From Methylomarinum sp964474415 (GTDB lineage: Bacteria; Pseudomonadota; Gammaproteobacteria; Methylococcales; Methylomonadaceae): 24,852 nt of DNA. How positions within the stretch are numbered: the stretch's first letter is position 1; each line of letters starts with the position of its first letter. Positions 14,686 to 23,168 of the stretch are shown piece after piece. The stretch spans positions 1 to 24,852 of the forward strand of contig CAYYSO010000016.1 in the NCBI GenBank assembly GCA_964474415.1, read 5' to 3'. Below the pieces are notes generated by a model. The model ran no database searches and was not told the origin of the DNA. It saw nothing but the letters and a program-made list of their open reading frames with translations. Made by a program: the position numbers and the translations under genes.

Positions 14686-16497
14686 ATGGTAAATGACAAG
14701 AAGGCGAGTGCCAGGGTTGTTGCAGTTCAGGATGATATTGTATCGATCAAGTTAATTGCAGATACCACAAAAGCGCTGATGAAAAACGAAATGGTGTATA
14801 TTTTGCCATCTCGTAGCACAGCTACACATCAGGAACGTTTGAAAGCGGAGGTTTTGCGAATTCATGGAGATATTGCGGATGCCCAGGTTTTTGAAAGTAC
14901 TTTCGGTGTCGGAGTCGGTGATCTGGTTGAGCAAAGTGGAGAAATGCTGTCAGTGGAGCTAGGGCCTGGACTGTTAGGGCAGGTATATGACGGATTGCAA
15001 AATCCATTAGATTTATTAGCTACTGAATTTGGGTTTTTTCTTCCCAGGGGGGTTAACCTGCCAGCTCTTGACGTCCATCAAAAATGGGCCTTTACCCCTT
15101 GTGTTCAAAGCGGGGTAAAACTGCCGGCAAGCGCTGTTATCGGTACCGTGGTTGAAAGGCGGTTTACCCATAAAATCATGATACCCTTCAATGTGCAGGA
15201 GGAGGCTGAACTAACCTGGATACAGGAAGGAAATGTGACTGTTAATGAAGCTGTTGCTCAAATACGTTTACAGAATGGTCGTCAGCAAAATATAACTTTA
15301 AAGCAAGATTGGCCGGTACGAATTCCTGTTCCAGCCTCGTTATTAAAAAATAATGTGGCTCAACGTCAGTATCCTGATAAACCGCTAATTACCCACCTGC
15401 GTTTGATAGATACTTTTTTCCCCATTGCCCAGGGAGGTACAGGTTGTATCCCCGGGCCTTTCGGCGCTGGAAAAACCGTATTACAAAATTTGATTTCCAG
15501 AAATTCCGATGTTGACATAGTGATTGTAGTGGCTTGTGGAGAAAGGGCCGGGGAAGTTGTGGAAACTATTAGTGAATTTCCGCAATTATCTGATCCGAAA
15601 GGTAGCGGTTCACTGATGGACAGAACCATTATTATCTGTAATACCTCCTCCATGCCAGTGGCTGCCAGAGAGGCCTCTATTTACACCGGCATTACTCTGG
15701 GTGAATATTACCGGCAAATGGGCTTGAATGTGTTGTTACTTGCTGATTCAACATCCCGGTGGGCTCAGGCGATGCGGGAAACTTCCGGACGGTTGGAGGA
15801 AATTCCCGGTGAAGAGGCGTTTCCAGCCTATCTGGATTCCGCTATTAAATCAATTTACGAGAGGGCCGGCGTTATTTTATCGGCAGATGGCGCAACCGGC
15901 AGTTTAACCATGATTGGGACAGTTTCGCCTGCGGGCGGTAACTTTGAAGAACCGGTCACGCAATCAACCTTAAGTACAGTAAAAACCTTTTTGGGTCTTA
16001 GCGCTGAACGGGCTTACAAACGCTTTTATCCGGCTGTGGATCCTTTGATTTCATGGTCTCGCTATCTTGAACAACTACATGACTGGTACGAAGAGAAGCT
16101 TGAATCCGGGTGGTCTGGGAAGGTAATATCCATGCTGGAACTTTTAAAACGTGGTGACGATATTTACCAAATGATTCAGGTTGCCGGAGAAGAAGGCATT
16201 ACACTGACCGATTACATCACTTATCAGGAAGCGCTATTTGTTGATATGGTTTATTTACAACAGGATGCTTTCGATGAAGTCGATGTTGCAGTTCCCATAG
16301 AAAGACAACGGGAAAACTTCAATCGTATGGTTAAATTGGTTAATGCCGATTATCAATTTAGCGATCAGAATCAGGTCAGGGAATATTTTACCCGTTTGAC
16401 TGGCTTGTTCAAAAACCTGAATTATGCAAAGTTTGATTCTGCTGAATATCAGACATTGAGTGATAAAATTGACGAATTTGCAAAGACTGTAATATGA
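14686..16497 (+). CDS. atpA: V-type ATPase catalytic subunit A
   Basis: The catalytic ATP-hydrolysing subunit of V1, 603 residues. Walker A is GPFGAGKT at 257-264 (Lys263), followed by VACGERAGEVVETISEFPQL with the catalytic Glu region. Other family blocks are LADSTSRWAQAMRE, EIPGEEAFPAYLDS, SADGATGSLTMIGTVSPAGG and the non-homologous insert between about 100 and 200 that distinguishes A from F-type beta. Length is normal for V-type A. In relatives with this operon type A directly precedes B; here A is last and B is first. The start ATG is 3 nt after the DUF2764 stop. Its stop overlaps dnaQ by 4 nt. Confidence 0.95.
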   Translation: MVNDKKASARVVAVQDDIVSIKLIADTTKALMKNEMVYILPSRSTATHQERLKAEVLRIHGDIADAQVFESTFGVGVGDLVEQSGEMLSVELGPGLLGQVYDGLQNPLDLLATEFGFFLPRGVNLPALDVHQKWAFTPCVQSGVKLPASAVIGTVVERRFTHKIMIPFNVQEEAELTWIQEGNVTVNEAVAQIRLQNGRQQNITLKQDWPVRIPVPASLLKNNVAQRQYPDKPLITHLRLIDTFFPIAQGGTGCIPGPFGAGKTVLQNLISRNSDVDIVIVVACGERAGEVVETISEFPQLSDPKGSGSLMDRTIIICNTSSMPVAAREASIYTGITLGEYYRQMGLNVLLLADSTSRWAQAMRETSGRLEEIPGEEAFPAYLDSAIKSIYERAGVILSADGATGSLTMIGTVSPAGGNFEEPVTQSTLSTVKTFLGLSAERAYKRFYPAVDPLISWSRYLEQLHDWYEEKLESGWSGKVISMLELLKRGDDIYQMIQVAGEEGITLTDYITYQEALFVDMVYLQQDAFDEVDVAVPIERQRENFNRMVKLVNADYQFSDQNQVREYFTRLTGLFKNLNYAKFDSAEYQTLSDKIDEFAKTVI

Positions 16498-17207
16498 AAA
16501 AGACTCAAAACAGGCAAGTCGTCCTGGATACCGAGACCACCGGGCTTAATCCCAAAGAGGGTCATAGAGTTATTGAAATCGGTTGCGTGGAATTGATTAA
16601 CAGGCGGTTAACTAATAATCGTTTTCATGTTTATATCAATCCTGAACGTATTATTGATGATGGCGCTATTGAAGTTCATGGGATTACCAATGAATTTTTG
16701 CAGGATAAACCAAAGTTTGTCGATATTGTTGAAGACTATATCGAATTTACCCGAGGCGCCGAACTGGTCATCCATAATGCACCTTTTGATGTAGGATTTC
16801 TGGATCATGAATTATCCTTGATTGAAGGCGAATCAAGACGAACTGATACCTTGAGCACTGTGTTTGATACGCTGGCTTATGCCAGAAAAAAACATCCTGG
16901 CGCCAGAAACTCGCTGGATGCTTTGTGTAAACGTTATGGTATCGATAATAGCCACAGAGAACTGCACGGCGCGTTATTGGATGCGGAGATTCTGGCGGAT
17001 GTTTATTTGCTGATGACTGGCGGTCAGGCCTCTTTATTAGAAGATGATGACGATATTAATACCGAAACACAACAGGAAATTGTTCGATTGTCTGGGGATC
17101 GTCCTCGCTTGAAAGTGATACATTGTACTGAAAATGAACTGCAAGCCCATGAGAAACATTTGCAGTTGATTGAGAAAGCAAGCGGTGGATGCATTTGGAA
17201 TAAATAA
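16494..17207 (+). CDS. dnaQ: DNA polymerase III epsilon subunit (3'-5' proofreading exonuclease)
   Basis: The proofreading subunit of the replicative polymerase, 237 residues, near the E. coli length of 243. The DEDDh exonuclease motifs are all present: ExoI VLDTETTGL (Asp12, Glu14) followed by RVIEIG, ExoII IHNAPFDVGFLDHEL, and ExoIII RELHGALLDAEILADVYL. A C-terminal tail beyond about residue 180 would bind the alpha subunit. It overlaps the end of atpA by an ATGA junction, so this core replication gene appears to be co-transcribed with an ion pump. In many gammaproteobacteria dnaQ sits beside rnhA, which is not here. A 109-bp gap follows without a clear terminator. Confidence 0.93.
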   Translation: MKKTQNRQVVLDTETTGLNPKEGHRVIEIGCVELINRRLTNNRFHVYINPERIIDDGAIEVHGITNEFLQDKPKFVDIVEDYIEFTRGAELVIHNAPFDVGFLDHELSLIEGESRRTDTLSTVFDTLAYARKKHPGARNSLDALCKRYGIDNSHRELHGALLDAEILADVYLLMTGGQASLLEDDDDINTETQQEIVRLSGDRPRLKVIHCTENELQAHEKHLQLIEKASGGCIWNK

Positions 17208-17263
17208 AACGGGTTATTTTGTAATAATAAATGTTTCAGTATGCAGGTTACTAGGAATACTAC

Positions 17264-17269
17264 TATAAT
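17264..17269 (+). promoter_or_regulatory. Possible -10 element upstream of the diguanylate cyclase gene
   Basis: TATAAT occurs 47 nt before the ATG at 17317 in the 109-bp intergenic gap. No good -35 hexamer is found at the right distance, so this may be chance in an AT-rich region. Confidence 0.3.
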
Positions 17270-17316
17270 AAGAGTTTTTAAAATCTGGTCGATACTGGGA
17301 ATTTTGGATTATTTTT

Positions 17317-18396
17317 ATGAGGTTACAAAAATCAGTAAATCAAACTCCTAAATTATTGAATAAACTAGTTACGCTGACAAATATACGGGATATTGAAGTA
17401 TTTGAGTTTAGTTTTTTAAAAACTCTGGCGGAGTTATTAAAAATAGAGCAATTGTCAATGTATAAACTCGATAAAAATGATGCATTTTGCAAGTTATTGA
17501 TTTATTCGACAAAAACTGAATTGGGTAACCATAAAAAACGAATTTCTGAAGCTCAGGAAGTGCATGTCATAGAAATTGAAATTCCTGAACATATAAAACA
17601 GGCGCGCGACTGGATAGCTTCAACAAATAAGCCTTATATCCGTTTCCAGGATAATATCCACTTGACTGTTTATCCCATTAAAGGCGCGAATTATACCGTC
17701 GGCTATATTTCGCTGGAATTGCCCCATGAATTAACGAGTACTGATGCATTGGTAATTACCAGCCTCCTGAGTATTTCGCATAATTTCCACAGCTTACTGG
17801 AAGAAAACCAGAAAGATAAACTAACCGGTCTGCTGAATCGTACAATATTTGAAGAGAGTATTAACAAAATTCAGTCCTTGTTAATTGCTGCAGAATCAAT
17901 GGATGAATATGCAGAAACGGAAAAACGGAAAACTGAATTAGCTAACGATTTCTGGTTGGCGATAATGGATATTGATTATTTTAAACGAATTAATGATGGC
18001 TTTGGTCATATTTTTGGCGATGAGGTTCTAGTAACGTTATCACAAATTATAAAACAGTGCTTTCGGAGCAGCGATTTATTATTTCGTTTTGGCGGTGAAG
18101 AGTTTGTCGCAATTATCAGAGTATCGGCAAAAGATGAAGCTGACCAAGTACTGGAGCGTTTTCGATGTGCGGTAGAAAATTACAAGTTCCCGCAAATTGA
18201 CACTGTTACCATCAGTATCGGTGCGACCAAAATAGATAAAATGCATGTTATTCCAGCCGATATTGTGGGGCGTGCGGATTTGGCGCTTTATCATGCAAAA
18301 GAACAGGGAAGAAACCAATTGCATTTTTATGAAGATCTGGTTGATAAAGGGCTCATTGACGAAAAAATCGAAGAAGGATCAATCGAGCTTTTCTAG
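17317..18396 (+). CDS. Diguanylate cyclase with GAF-like sensory domain
   Basis: A 359-residue soluble protein that should synthesise c-di-GMP. Residues 1-165 form a GAF-like input domain (no clear cofactor ligand visible). A GGDEF domain fills about 170-350: DKLTGLLNRTIF, DIDYFKRINDGFGHIFGDE with the metal-binding Asp residues, and the active-site motif GGEEF at 259-263. The RxxD inhibitory site is intact at 250-253, so product feedback is expected. A linker of about 25 charged residues (AESMDEYAETEKRKTE) interrupts the GGDEF domain after its first helix, longer than usual. No membrane helix is seen. It stands alone on a possible promoter and ends 26 nt before nnr. Confidence 0.9.
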   Translation: MRLQKSVNQTPKLLNKLVTLTNIRDIEVFEFSFLKTLAELLKIEQLSMYKLDKNDAFCKLLIYSTKTELGNHKKRISEAQEVHVIEIEIPEHIKQARDWIASTNKPYIRFQDNIHLTVYPIKGANYTVGYISLELPHELTSTDALVITSLLSISHNFHSLLEENQKDKLTGLLNRTIFEESINKIQSLLIAAESMDEYAETEKRKTELANDFWLAIMDIDYFKRINDGFGHIFGDEVLVTLSQIIKQCFRSSDLLFRFGGEEFVAIIRVSAKDEADQVLERFRCAVENYKFPQIDTVTISIGATKIDKMHVIPADIVGRADLALYHAKEQGRNQLHFYEDLVDKGLIDEKIEEGSIELF

Positions 18397-18422
18397 AACC
18401 GCCATATATCGAGTGACCGCGG

Positions 18423-19886
18423 ATGCAAAATTTACCTGAAGAATTATATACAGCCGCACAAGTTCGTGAAATGGATCGTCTTGCCATTGAAAAAAGTGGT
18501 ATTGCCGGTATTGAATTGATGCGCAGGGCCGGCTCTGCTGTATTTGAAACCTGTCGTCGGTATTGGCCTGAAAATAACAAAATTACCGTGTTCTGTGGAG
18601 CCGGGAATAATGCCGGTGATGGCTATGTGATTGCTATGCTGGCATTGGCTGCGGGTTATCAGGTAAATGTTATTACTTTAATTAATAAGCAAAGAATGAA
18701 AGGTGATGCCTTGGTTGCTTTGCAGGACTTTCTTCAAGCGGGCGGATTAATTACGCCTTTTCAGCAACAAAAACAACTCGAACAAACAATCATTATAGAT
18801 GCCTTGTTGGGTACAGGGTTGAATAGAGAGGTAAAAGATAACTTTGCCGAGACAATTAAGCTGATTAACAGTTCGTCTTATCCGGTTGTTGCAGTCGATA
18901 TTCCATCCGGGTTGAATGCAGACACTGGACGGGTAATGGGGTGTGCAGTCAAAGCTGACATGACAGTTACTTTTATTAGCTTGAAGCAGGGGCTTTTTAC
19001 TGGTGAAGCAGCCGAATATTGTGGAAAAATAAGTTATGTATCCTTAAATATCCCAACTGAAAAAATTTCAGCAATAAAACCTTCCAGCAAGCTTTTACAA
19101 GATACACCATTACCGGTCAGGCATCGTTGTGCGCATAAGGGACACAACGGGCACGTTTTATTGGTTGGAGGAAATATTGGTTATGCCGGTGCTATCAGGT
19201 TGGCAGCTGAAGCAGCATTAAGAAGCGGAGCCGGTTTGGTCAGTGTGGCAACGAGAGCTGTTCATAGTCATGTTATTAACCTGGGGCGCCCTGAAATCAT
19301 GTGTCATTCAGTGGAAAATCAAAAGCAATTACAAGGTTTATTGAATAAAGTAAATGTTATTGTAATTGGACCCGGTTTAGGTCAAAGCCTTTGGGCGTTG
19401 GAGATGTTTTCCTCGGTATTGGCGGCAGACAAACAGTGTATTATTGATGCTGACGCGCTTAATTTGTTGGCAAAAAATCCTGCAAAATCTAATGACTGGA
19501 TTTTAACCCCTCATCCGGGGGAAGCAGCAAGATTATTATCCTGTAGCACCAGTGAAATTGCTTTTGATCGATTCAAGGCAATCGACTCTTTACAGAAGCA
19601 ATATGGAGGCATCTGTCTTTTGAAAGGCGCGGGTACTTTAGTAAAAGGAGATAATGGAATTTCGATATCAACAACAGGAAATCCGGGAATGGCATCGGGA
19701 GGAATGGGCGATGTCTTGGCCGGTATGATTGGAGGCTTGGTTGCTCAAGGAATCAAATCTGAATTAGCAGTGCAACAAGCGATCTATAAACATGGCAAAG
19801 CTGCTGATATGGTAGCAGAGCAAGAGGGTGAAAGAGGATTGTTGGCCAGTGATTTGTTGCCCGTCATCAGAAAATTATTAAATTAG
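18423..19886 (+). CDS. nnr: Bifunctional NAD(P)H-hydrate epimerase / ADP-dependent dehydratase
   Basis: A metabolite-repair enzyme that restores NAD(P)H from its hydrated forms. It is a fusion of 487 residues. The N-terminal epimerase (YjeF_N, about 1-215) has FCGAGNNAGDGYVIA, DALLGTGLNREV and AVDIPSGLNADTG. The C-terminal dehydratase (about 225-485, ribokinase-like) has GHNGHVLLVGG, VIGPGLGQS, DADALNLLA, TPHPGEAARLL, LLKGAGTLV and the nucleotide-binding GNPGMASGGMGDVLAGMIGG region. Both parts look complete. It heads the conserved string nnr-tsaE-amiB found across gammaproteobacteria. It shares its last base with the GTG start of tsaE. Confidence 0.95.
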   Translation: MQNLPEELYTAAQVREMDRLAIEKSGIAGIELMRRAGSAVFETCRRYWPENNKITVFCGAGNNAGDGYVIAMLALAAGYQVNVITLINKQRMKGDALVALQDFLQAGGLITPFQQQKQLEQTIIIDALLGTGLNREVKDNFAETIKLINSSSYPVVAVDIPSGLNADTGRVMGCAVKADMTVTFISLKQGLFTGEAAEYCGKISYVSLNIPTEKISAIKPSSKLLQDTPLPVRHRCAHKGHNGHVLLVGGNIGYAGAIRLAAEAALRSGAGLVSVATRAVHSHVINLGRPEIMCHSVENQKQLQGLLNKVNVIVIGPGLGQSLWALEMFSSVLAADKQCIIDADALNLLAKNPAKSNDWILTPHPGEAARLLSCSTSEIAFDRFKAIDSLQKQYGGICLLKGAGTLVKGDNGISISTTGNPGMASGGMGDVLAGMIGGLVAQGIKSELAVQQAIYKHGKAADMVAEQEGERGLLASDLLPVIRKLLN

Positions 19887-20356
19887 TGAAAATACAGTTA
19901 CTCTCTACCGAAGAAACTGAATTATTCGGCGCTGAATTATGGCGAATATTGCCGGGAAAATGTCTGGTTTTTTTGCATGGTGAGCTGGGCGCCGGTAAAA
20001 CCACTCTAGTAAGATCTGTATTGAGAGCAGGGGGATATAAAGGCGTGGTCAAAAGCCCGACTTATACTCTGGTAGAAGAATATCGCCTGGAAAAACGAGA
20101 AATAGTTCATTTTGACCTGTATCGACTGAAAGATCCGGAAGAACTGGAGTGGATGGGGGTTAGAGATTATTTTCAACAAACTTGTCTGAGTTTTATTGAA
20201 TGGCCTGAAATGGGTGCGGGTTTTCTACCTGAAGCTGATATAGAGTTGACGCTACAGATAATTGATAAAGGACGAGAACTTGAAATTTCAGTGCTATCCG
20301 AATGGCTGGTAAATAAAATAAATCTAAACTGGAAAAACAAAGACATACTGTTATAA
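19886..20356 (+). CDS. tsaE: tRNA t6A biosynthesis ATPase TsaE
   Basis: The small ATPase of the complex that adds threonylcarbamoyl to A37 of tRNAs reading ANN codons. The 156 residues show Walker A GELGAGKTT at 32-40 (Lys38), SPTYTLVEEY, HFDLYRLKDPEELEWMG and FIEWPE, all diagnostic. The start is GTG at 19886, sharing one base with the nnr stop (TAGTG); no better start is present upstream. Expected partners TsaB and TsaD are not in the window. Confidence 0.94.
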   Translation: MKIQLLSTEETELFGAELWRILPGKCLVFLHGELGAGKTTLVRSVLRAGGYKGVVKSPTYTLVEEYRLEKREIVHFDLYRLKDPEELEWMGVRDYFQQTCLSFIEWPEMGAGFLPEADIELTLQIIDKGRELEISVLSEWLVNKINLNWKNKDILL

Positions 20357-20390
20357 TTTAATCAAGAATATTGTTTTTGGTTATGCAGTT

Positions 20391-21722
20391 ATGTTTCGAT
20401 TCTGGAAAATTTCTTTGGTTTGCAGTTTGCTGCTGTCTTCGGTAGCTGTATTTGCGGAACAAGTGAAGGTGGATTCGTTACGCTATTGGACGGCCCCTGA
20501 TCACACCCGTATGGTTTTCGATGTTTCCCAAACGCCTTCACATCAGGTGTTCTTATTGGATAACCCCGCTCGTCTGGTGATTGACCTTAATAACGCAAAG
20601 CTACAGTTACCGCTAAGACAGCCCCCTGCCAGTCATCCACTGTTTTCAAGAGTGCGTAGCGCCACCAGAAATAAAAAGGACCTAAGAGTTGTTGTTGATC
20701 TAAAAACAACCGTTACCCCCAAAAGTTTTGCCTTAAAACCCAGTCATAAATATGGTCACAGACTGGTGGTAGATCTGTTTGCCAGAGGAAACAATATAAA
20801 AGCCAAACACGCCAGCAAAAAAAATACGGTCACTAAAACTGTTAAAAACAAAGCCAGAGACATTATTGTAGCCGTCGATGCTGGACATGGCGGAGAAGAT
20901 CCTGGCGCCCAGGGTCCTCGCGGCACACAGGAAAAAAAAGTAGTTCTTGCCATTGCAAAAAAACTGGCAAAGCTCATTGACAAACAGCCTGGCATGAAGG
21001 CTGTGATGGTCCGAAATGGCGATTATTACATTAAGCTGAGAAAGCGTATGCAAATTGCCCGGGCTGCGAAAGCGGATCTTTTTGTCTCAATTCATGCCGA
21101 CGCTTTTAAAAATGCCAAAGTCAAAGGCGCTTCAGTATTTACTTTGTCAAGACGCGGCGCATCCAGTGAAGCTGCCCGTTGGTTGGCCAAGCATGAAAAT
21201 GCCTCTGATCTGGTGGGTGGAGTGAGTTTGGATGAAATGGACAATACTTTGGCTTCGGTATTATTGGATTTATCGCAAACTGCCACTAAAGAAGCCAGTC
21301 GTAATGTGGGGGCGAAAGTACTAAAAAACCTCAAACCAATTGGACATTTACATAAAGATATCGTGCAAAAAGCAGGATTTATGGTTTTAAAATCACCGGA
21401 TATCCCATCCATTCTGATTGAAACGGCGTTTATCTCTAATCCAGGTGAGGAACGTAAATTACGCAGTAGAAAACATCAACAGCAAATGGCGCAAGCAATA
21501 TTTAAAGGAATTCTGAGCTATTTTAACGAATATGCGCCAGCCGGTACCTTAATGGCGGCTTTATCAAGCGGGCAATCCAGACATGTTATCCGACGGGGTG
21601 AAACATTATCCGGTATTGCCCAGCAATATGGCGTCAGTATGAAAGCAATTAAAACCGCGAATGCTTTGGCGGGTAATAACATTCGTATTGGACAGGTTTT
21701 GAAGATTCCGGCCGAAAGTTGA
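20391..21722 (+). CDS. amiB: N-acetylmuramoyl-L-alanine amidase with AMIN and LysM domains
   Basis: A periplasmic zinc amidase that cuts septal peptidoglycan during cell separation, normally activated by EnvC/NlpD proteins. The 443 residues comprise a signal peptide (cut near VFA-EQ, residue 22), an AMIN domain at about 25-120 (RMVFDVSQTP, LVIDLNNAKL), a Lys-rich linker, an Amidase_3 domain at about 160-385 and a LysM domain at about 396-441 (RRGETLSGIAQQYGVS). Zinc and catalytic residues are His166 of VDAGHGG, the Glu of GTQEK, the His of SIHADAF and the Glu of IETAFISNP. AmiB usually has LysM while AmiC does not, and the nnr-tsaE context also points to amiB. The mutL gene that follows in E. 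coli is absent here. Confidence 0.93.
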   Translation: MFRFWKISLVCSLLLSSVAVFAEQVKVDSLRYWTAPDHTRMVFDVSQTPSHQVFLLDNPARLVIDLNNAKLQLPLRQPPASHPLFSRVRSATRNKKDLRVVVDLKTTVTPKSFALKPSHKYGHRLVVDLFARGNNIKAKHASKKNTVTKTVKNKARDIIVAVDAGHGGEDPGAQGPRGTQEKKVVLAIAKKLAKLIDKQPGMKAVMVRNGDYYIKLRKRMQIARAAKADLFVSIHADAFKNAKVKGASVFTLSRRGASSEAARWLAKHENASDLVGGVSLDEMDNTLASVLLDLSQTATKEASRNVGAKVLKNLKPIGHLHKDIVQKAGFMVLKSPDIPSILIETAFISNPGEERKLRSRKHQQQMAQAIFKGILSYFNEYAPAGTLMAALSSGQSRHVIRRGETLSGIAQQYGVSMKAIKTANALAGNNIRIGQVLKIPAES

Positions 21723-21796
21723 TGTTTTTTATATAAAGATTTCGCTGCATGCAATGATCTTCAGTTGTCATACTTTGAAGACTATACTTCGCGCAG

Positions 21797-23167
21797 TCAA
21801 AAATATTTCTTTACCTTATACCATAATGAGCGTTCGCTAATTTGTAATAGATGTGCCGCCTTTGCTTTGTTATCGGCCGTTTTGAGTAATGCCTGTTTAA
21901 TCAGTTTCTTCTCCAGATCTTCGACTTGATCCTGTAATGCTAGGTTGTCAAATCGTTGTATATCAGGAAGTGTTGCAGATGTTCGCTTGATAGTATTGAC
22001 AATTTCACCGGGTAAATGATTGACATCGATGGTTTTCCCCATGCTCAAAACAACCGCTCTTTCCATAATATTCTCCATTTCCCTGACATTTCCTGGCCAT
22101 GGGTAAGCTCTGAGATATTCAATTGCTGATTCACTCAAAAGTGGAGTAGAAACGGGATAACCTATATCTAAGGCATGTTTCTCAATAAAATGCTGGGCTA
22201 AAGTGATGATATCTCCTTGGCGTTCGCGCAATGGGGGTAATTCAATTGAAAAAACATTTAATCGATAAAACAGATCTTCGCGTAATTTTTGTTCTTGAAC
22301 AGCTTGTCTCGGATCTTTATTGGATGCAGCAATGATCCTGATGTCAACAGTAATCGTTCGGTTACTTCCCAGCCTTTCCAGGGTGCGTTCCTGTAATACT
22401 CTGAGTAATTTGGCCTGCAGATTGATATCCATTTCAGTTATTTCGTCCAGAAACAAGGTACCATTATCGGCTAATTCAAATTTACCTATGTGCTCTTTGT
22501 TAGCTCCGGTAAACGCACCTTTACTATAGCCAAATAATTCACTTTCCATAATATCGGCGGGAATAGCGGCACAATTCAAAGCCACAAACAATGATTCCGC
22601 CCGTGGTGAAGCTCGATGGATTTCTCTTGCTACTAATTCTTTACCGGTTCCGGTTTCACCCTGAATAAATACACCAGTTTTAGTTGGAGCGACCTGTTTA
22701 ATCAGGGTGTAAACCTGTTGAATAGCAGGACTCATACCAATAAAGTTACCCCAGCCTTTTTCCACTTCCTGTCGCAGGTATTGATTTTCCCGTTGCACCG
22801 TTGTCAAACGTAAGGTTCTTTTGACAGCAGCTTCCACGGTTTCCAGTTCAAAGGGGCGGACGATATAGTCACAGGCACCGTATTTCATGGCTTCAACAGC
22901 TGTTTCTACAGTGCCGTAGGCGGTGATTACGATGACGGGTATATCACTGTTTTGTTCATGTAATTTCCTGATTAGACCTAAACCGTCCAGTTGCGGCATT
23001 TTCAGATCAGTAATAATCAGGTCAACGCTCTGTTCATTCAGTATTTTAAGCGCTTTAATACCATTATCTGCCTGATAGACTTCGTGTCCCATTTGCTTGA
23101 GAAGTATTTCCAGCAAGCGACGCATTTTAGCTTCATCATCGACGACTAATATCTTGTATTCTGACAT
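21797..23167 (-). CDS. NtrC-family sigma54-dependent response regulator
   Basis: A transcription activator of 456 residues that opens sigma54 promoters after phosphorylation. REC at about 5-120 has Asp10, Asp11 and the phosphoacceptor Asp54 (LIITDLKMP). The AAA+ domain has Walker A GETGTGKE at 170-177 and the sigma54 contact motif GAFTGA at 217-222, both intact. A Fis-type helix-turn-helix forms the C-terminus (NKAKAAHLLQISERSLWYKV). It starts one base after the stop of the kinase gene, so the two form an operon and a cognate pair. The domain order resembles ZraR/AtoC/HydG regulators; the target genes cannot be told. It converges with amiB, whose stop is 74 bp away. Confidence 0.94.
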   Translation of the reverse strand: MSEYKILVVDDEAKMRRLLEILLKQMGHEVYQADNGIKALKILNEQSVDLIITDLKMPQLDGLGLIRKLHEQNSDIPVIVITAYGTVETAVEAMKYGACDYIVRPFELETVEAAVKRTLRLTTVQRENQYLRQEVEKGWGNFIGMSPAIQQVYTLIKQVAPTKTGVFIQGETGTGKELVAREIHRASPRAESLFVALNCAAIPADIMESELFGYSKGAFTGANKEHIGKFELADNGTLFLDEITEMDINLQAKLLRVLQERTLERLGSNRTITVDIRIIAASNKDPRQAVQEQKLREDLFYRLNVFSIELPPLRERQGDIITLAQHFIEKHALDIGYPVSTPLLSESAIEYLRAYPWPGNVREMENIMERAVVLSMGKTIDVNHLPGEIVNTIKRTSATLPDIQRFDNLALQDQVEDLEKKLIKQALLKTADNKAKAAHLLQISERSLWYKVKKYF

Positions 23168-23168
23168 G

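Noticed and set aside
20733..21412. Two 106-residue and one 79-residue - strand reading frames inside amiB
   Set aside because: Antisense shadows of a conserved gene with no family resemblance or start signal.
21759..21780. Hairpin CTTCA ... TGAAG between the convergent amiB and response-regulator genes
   Set aside because: Five-bp stem, long loop and no T tract on either strand; not a convincing terminator.
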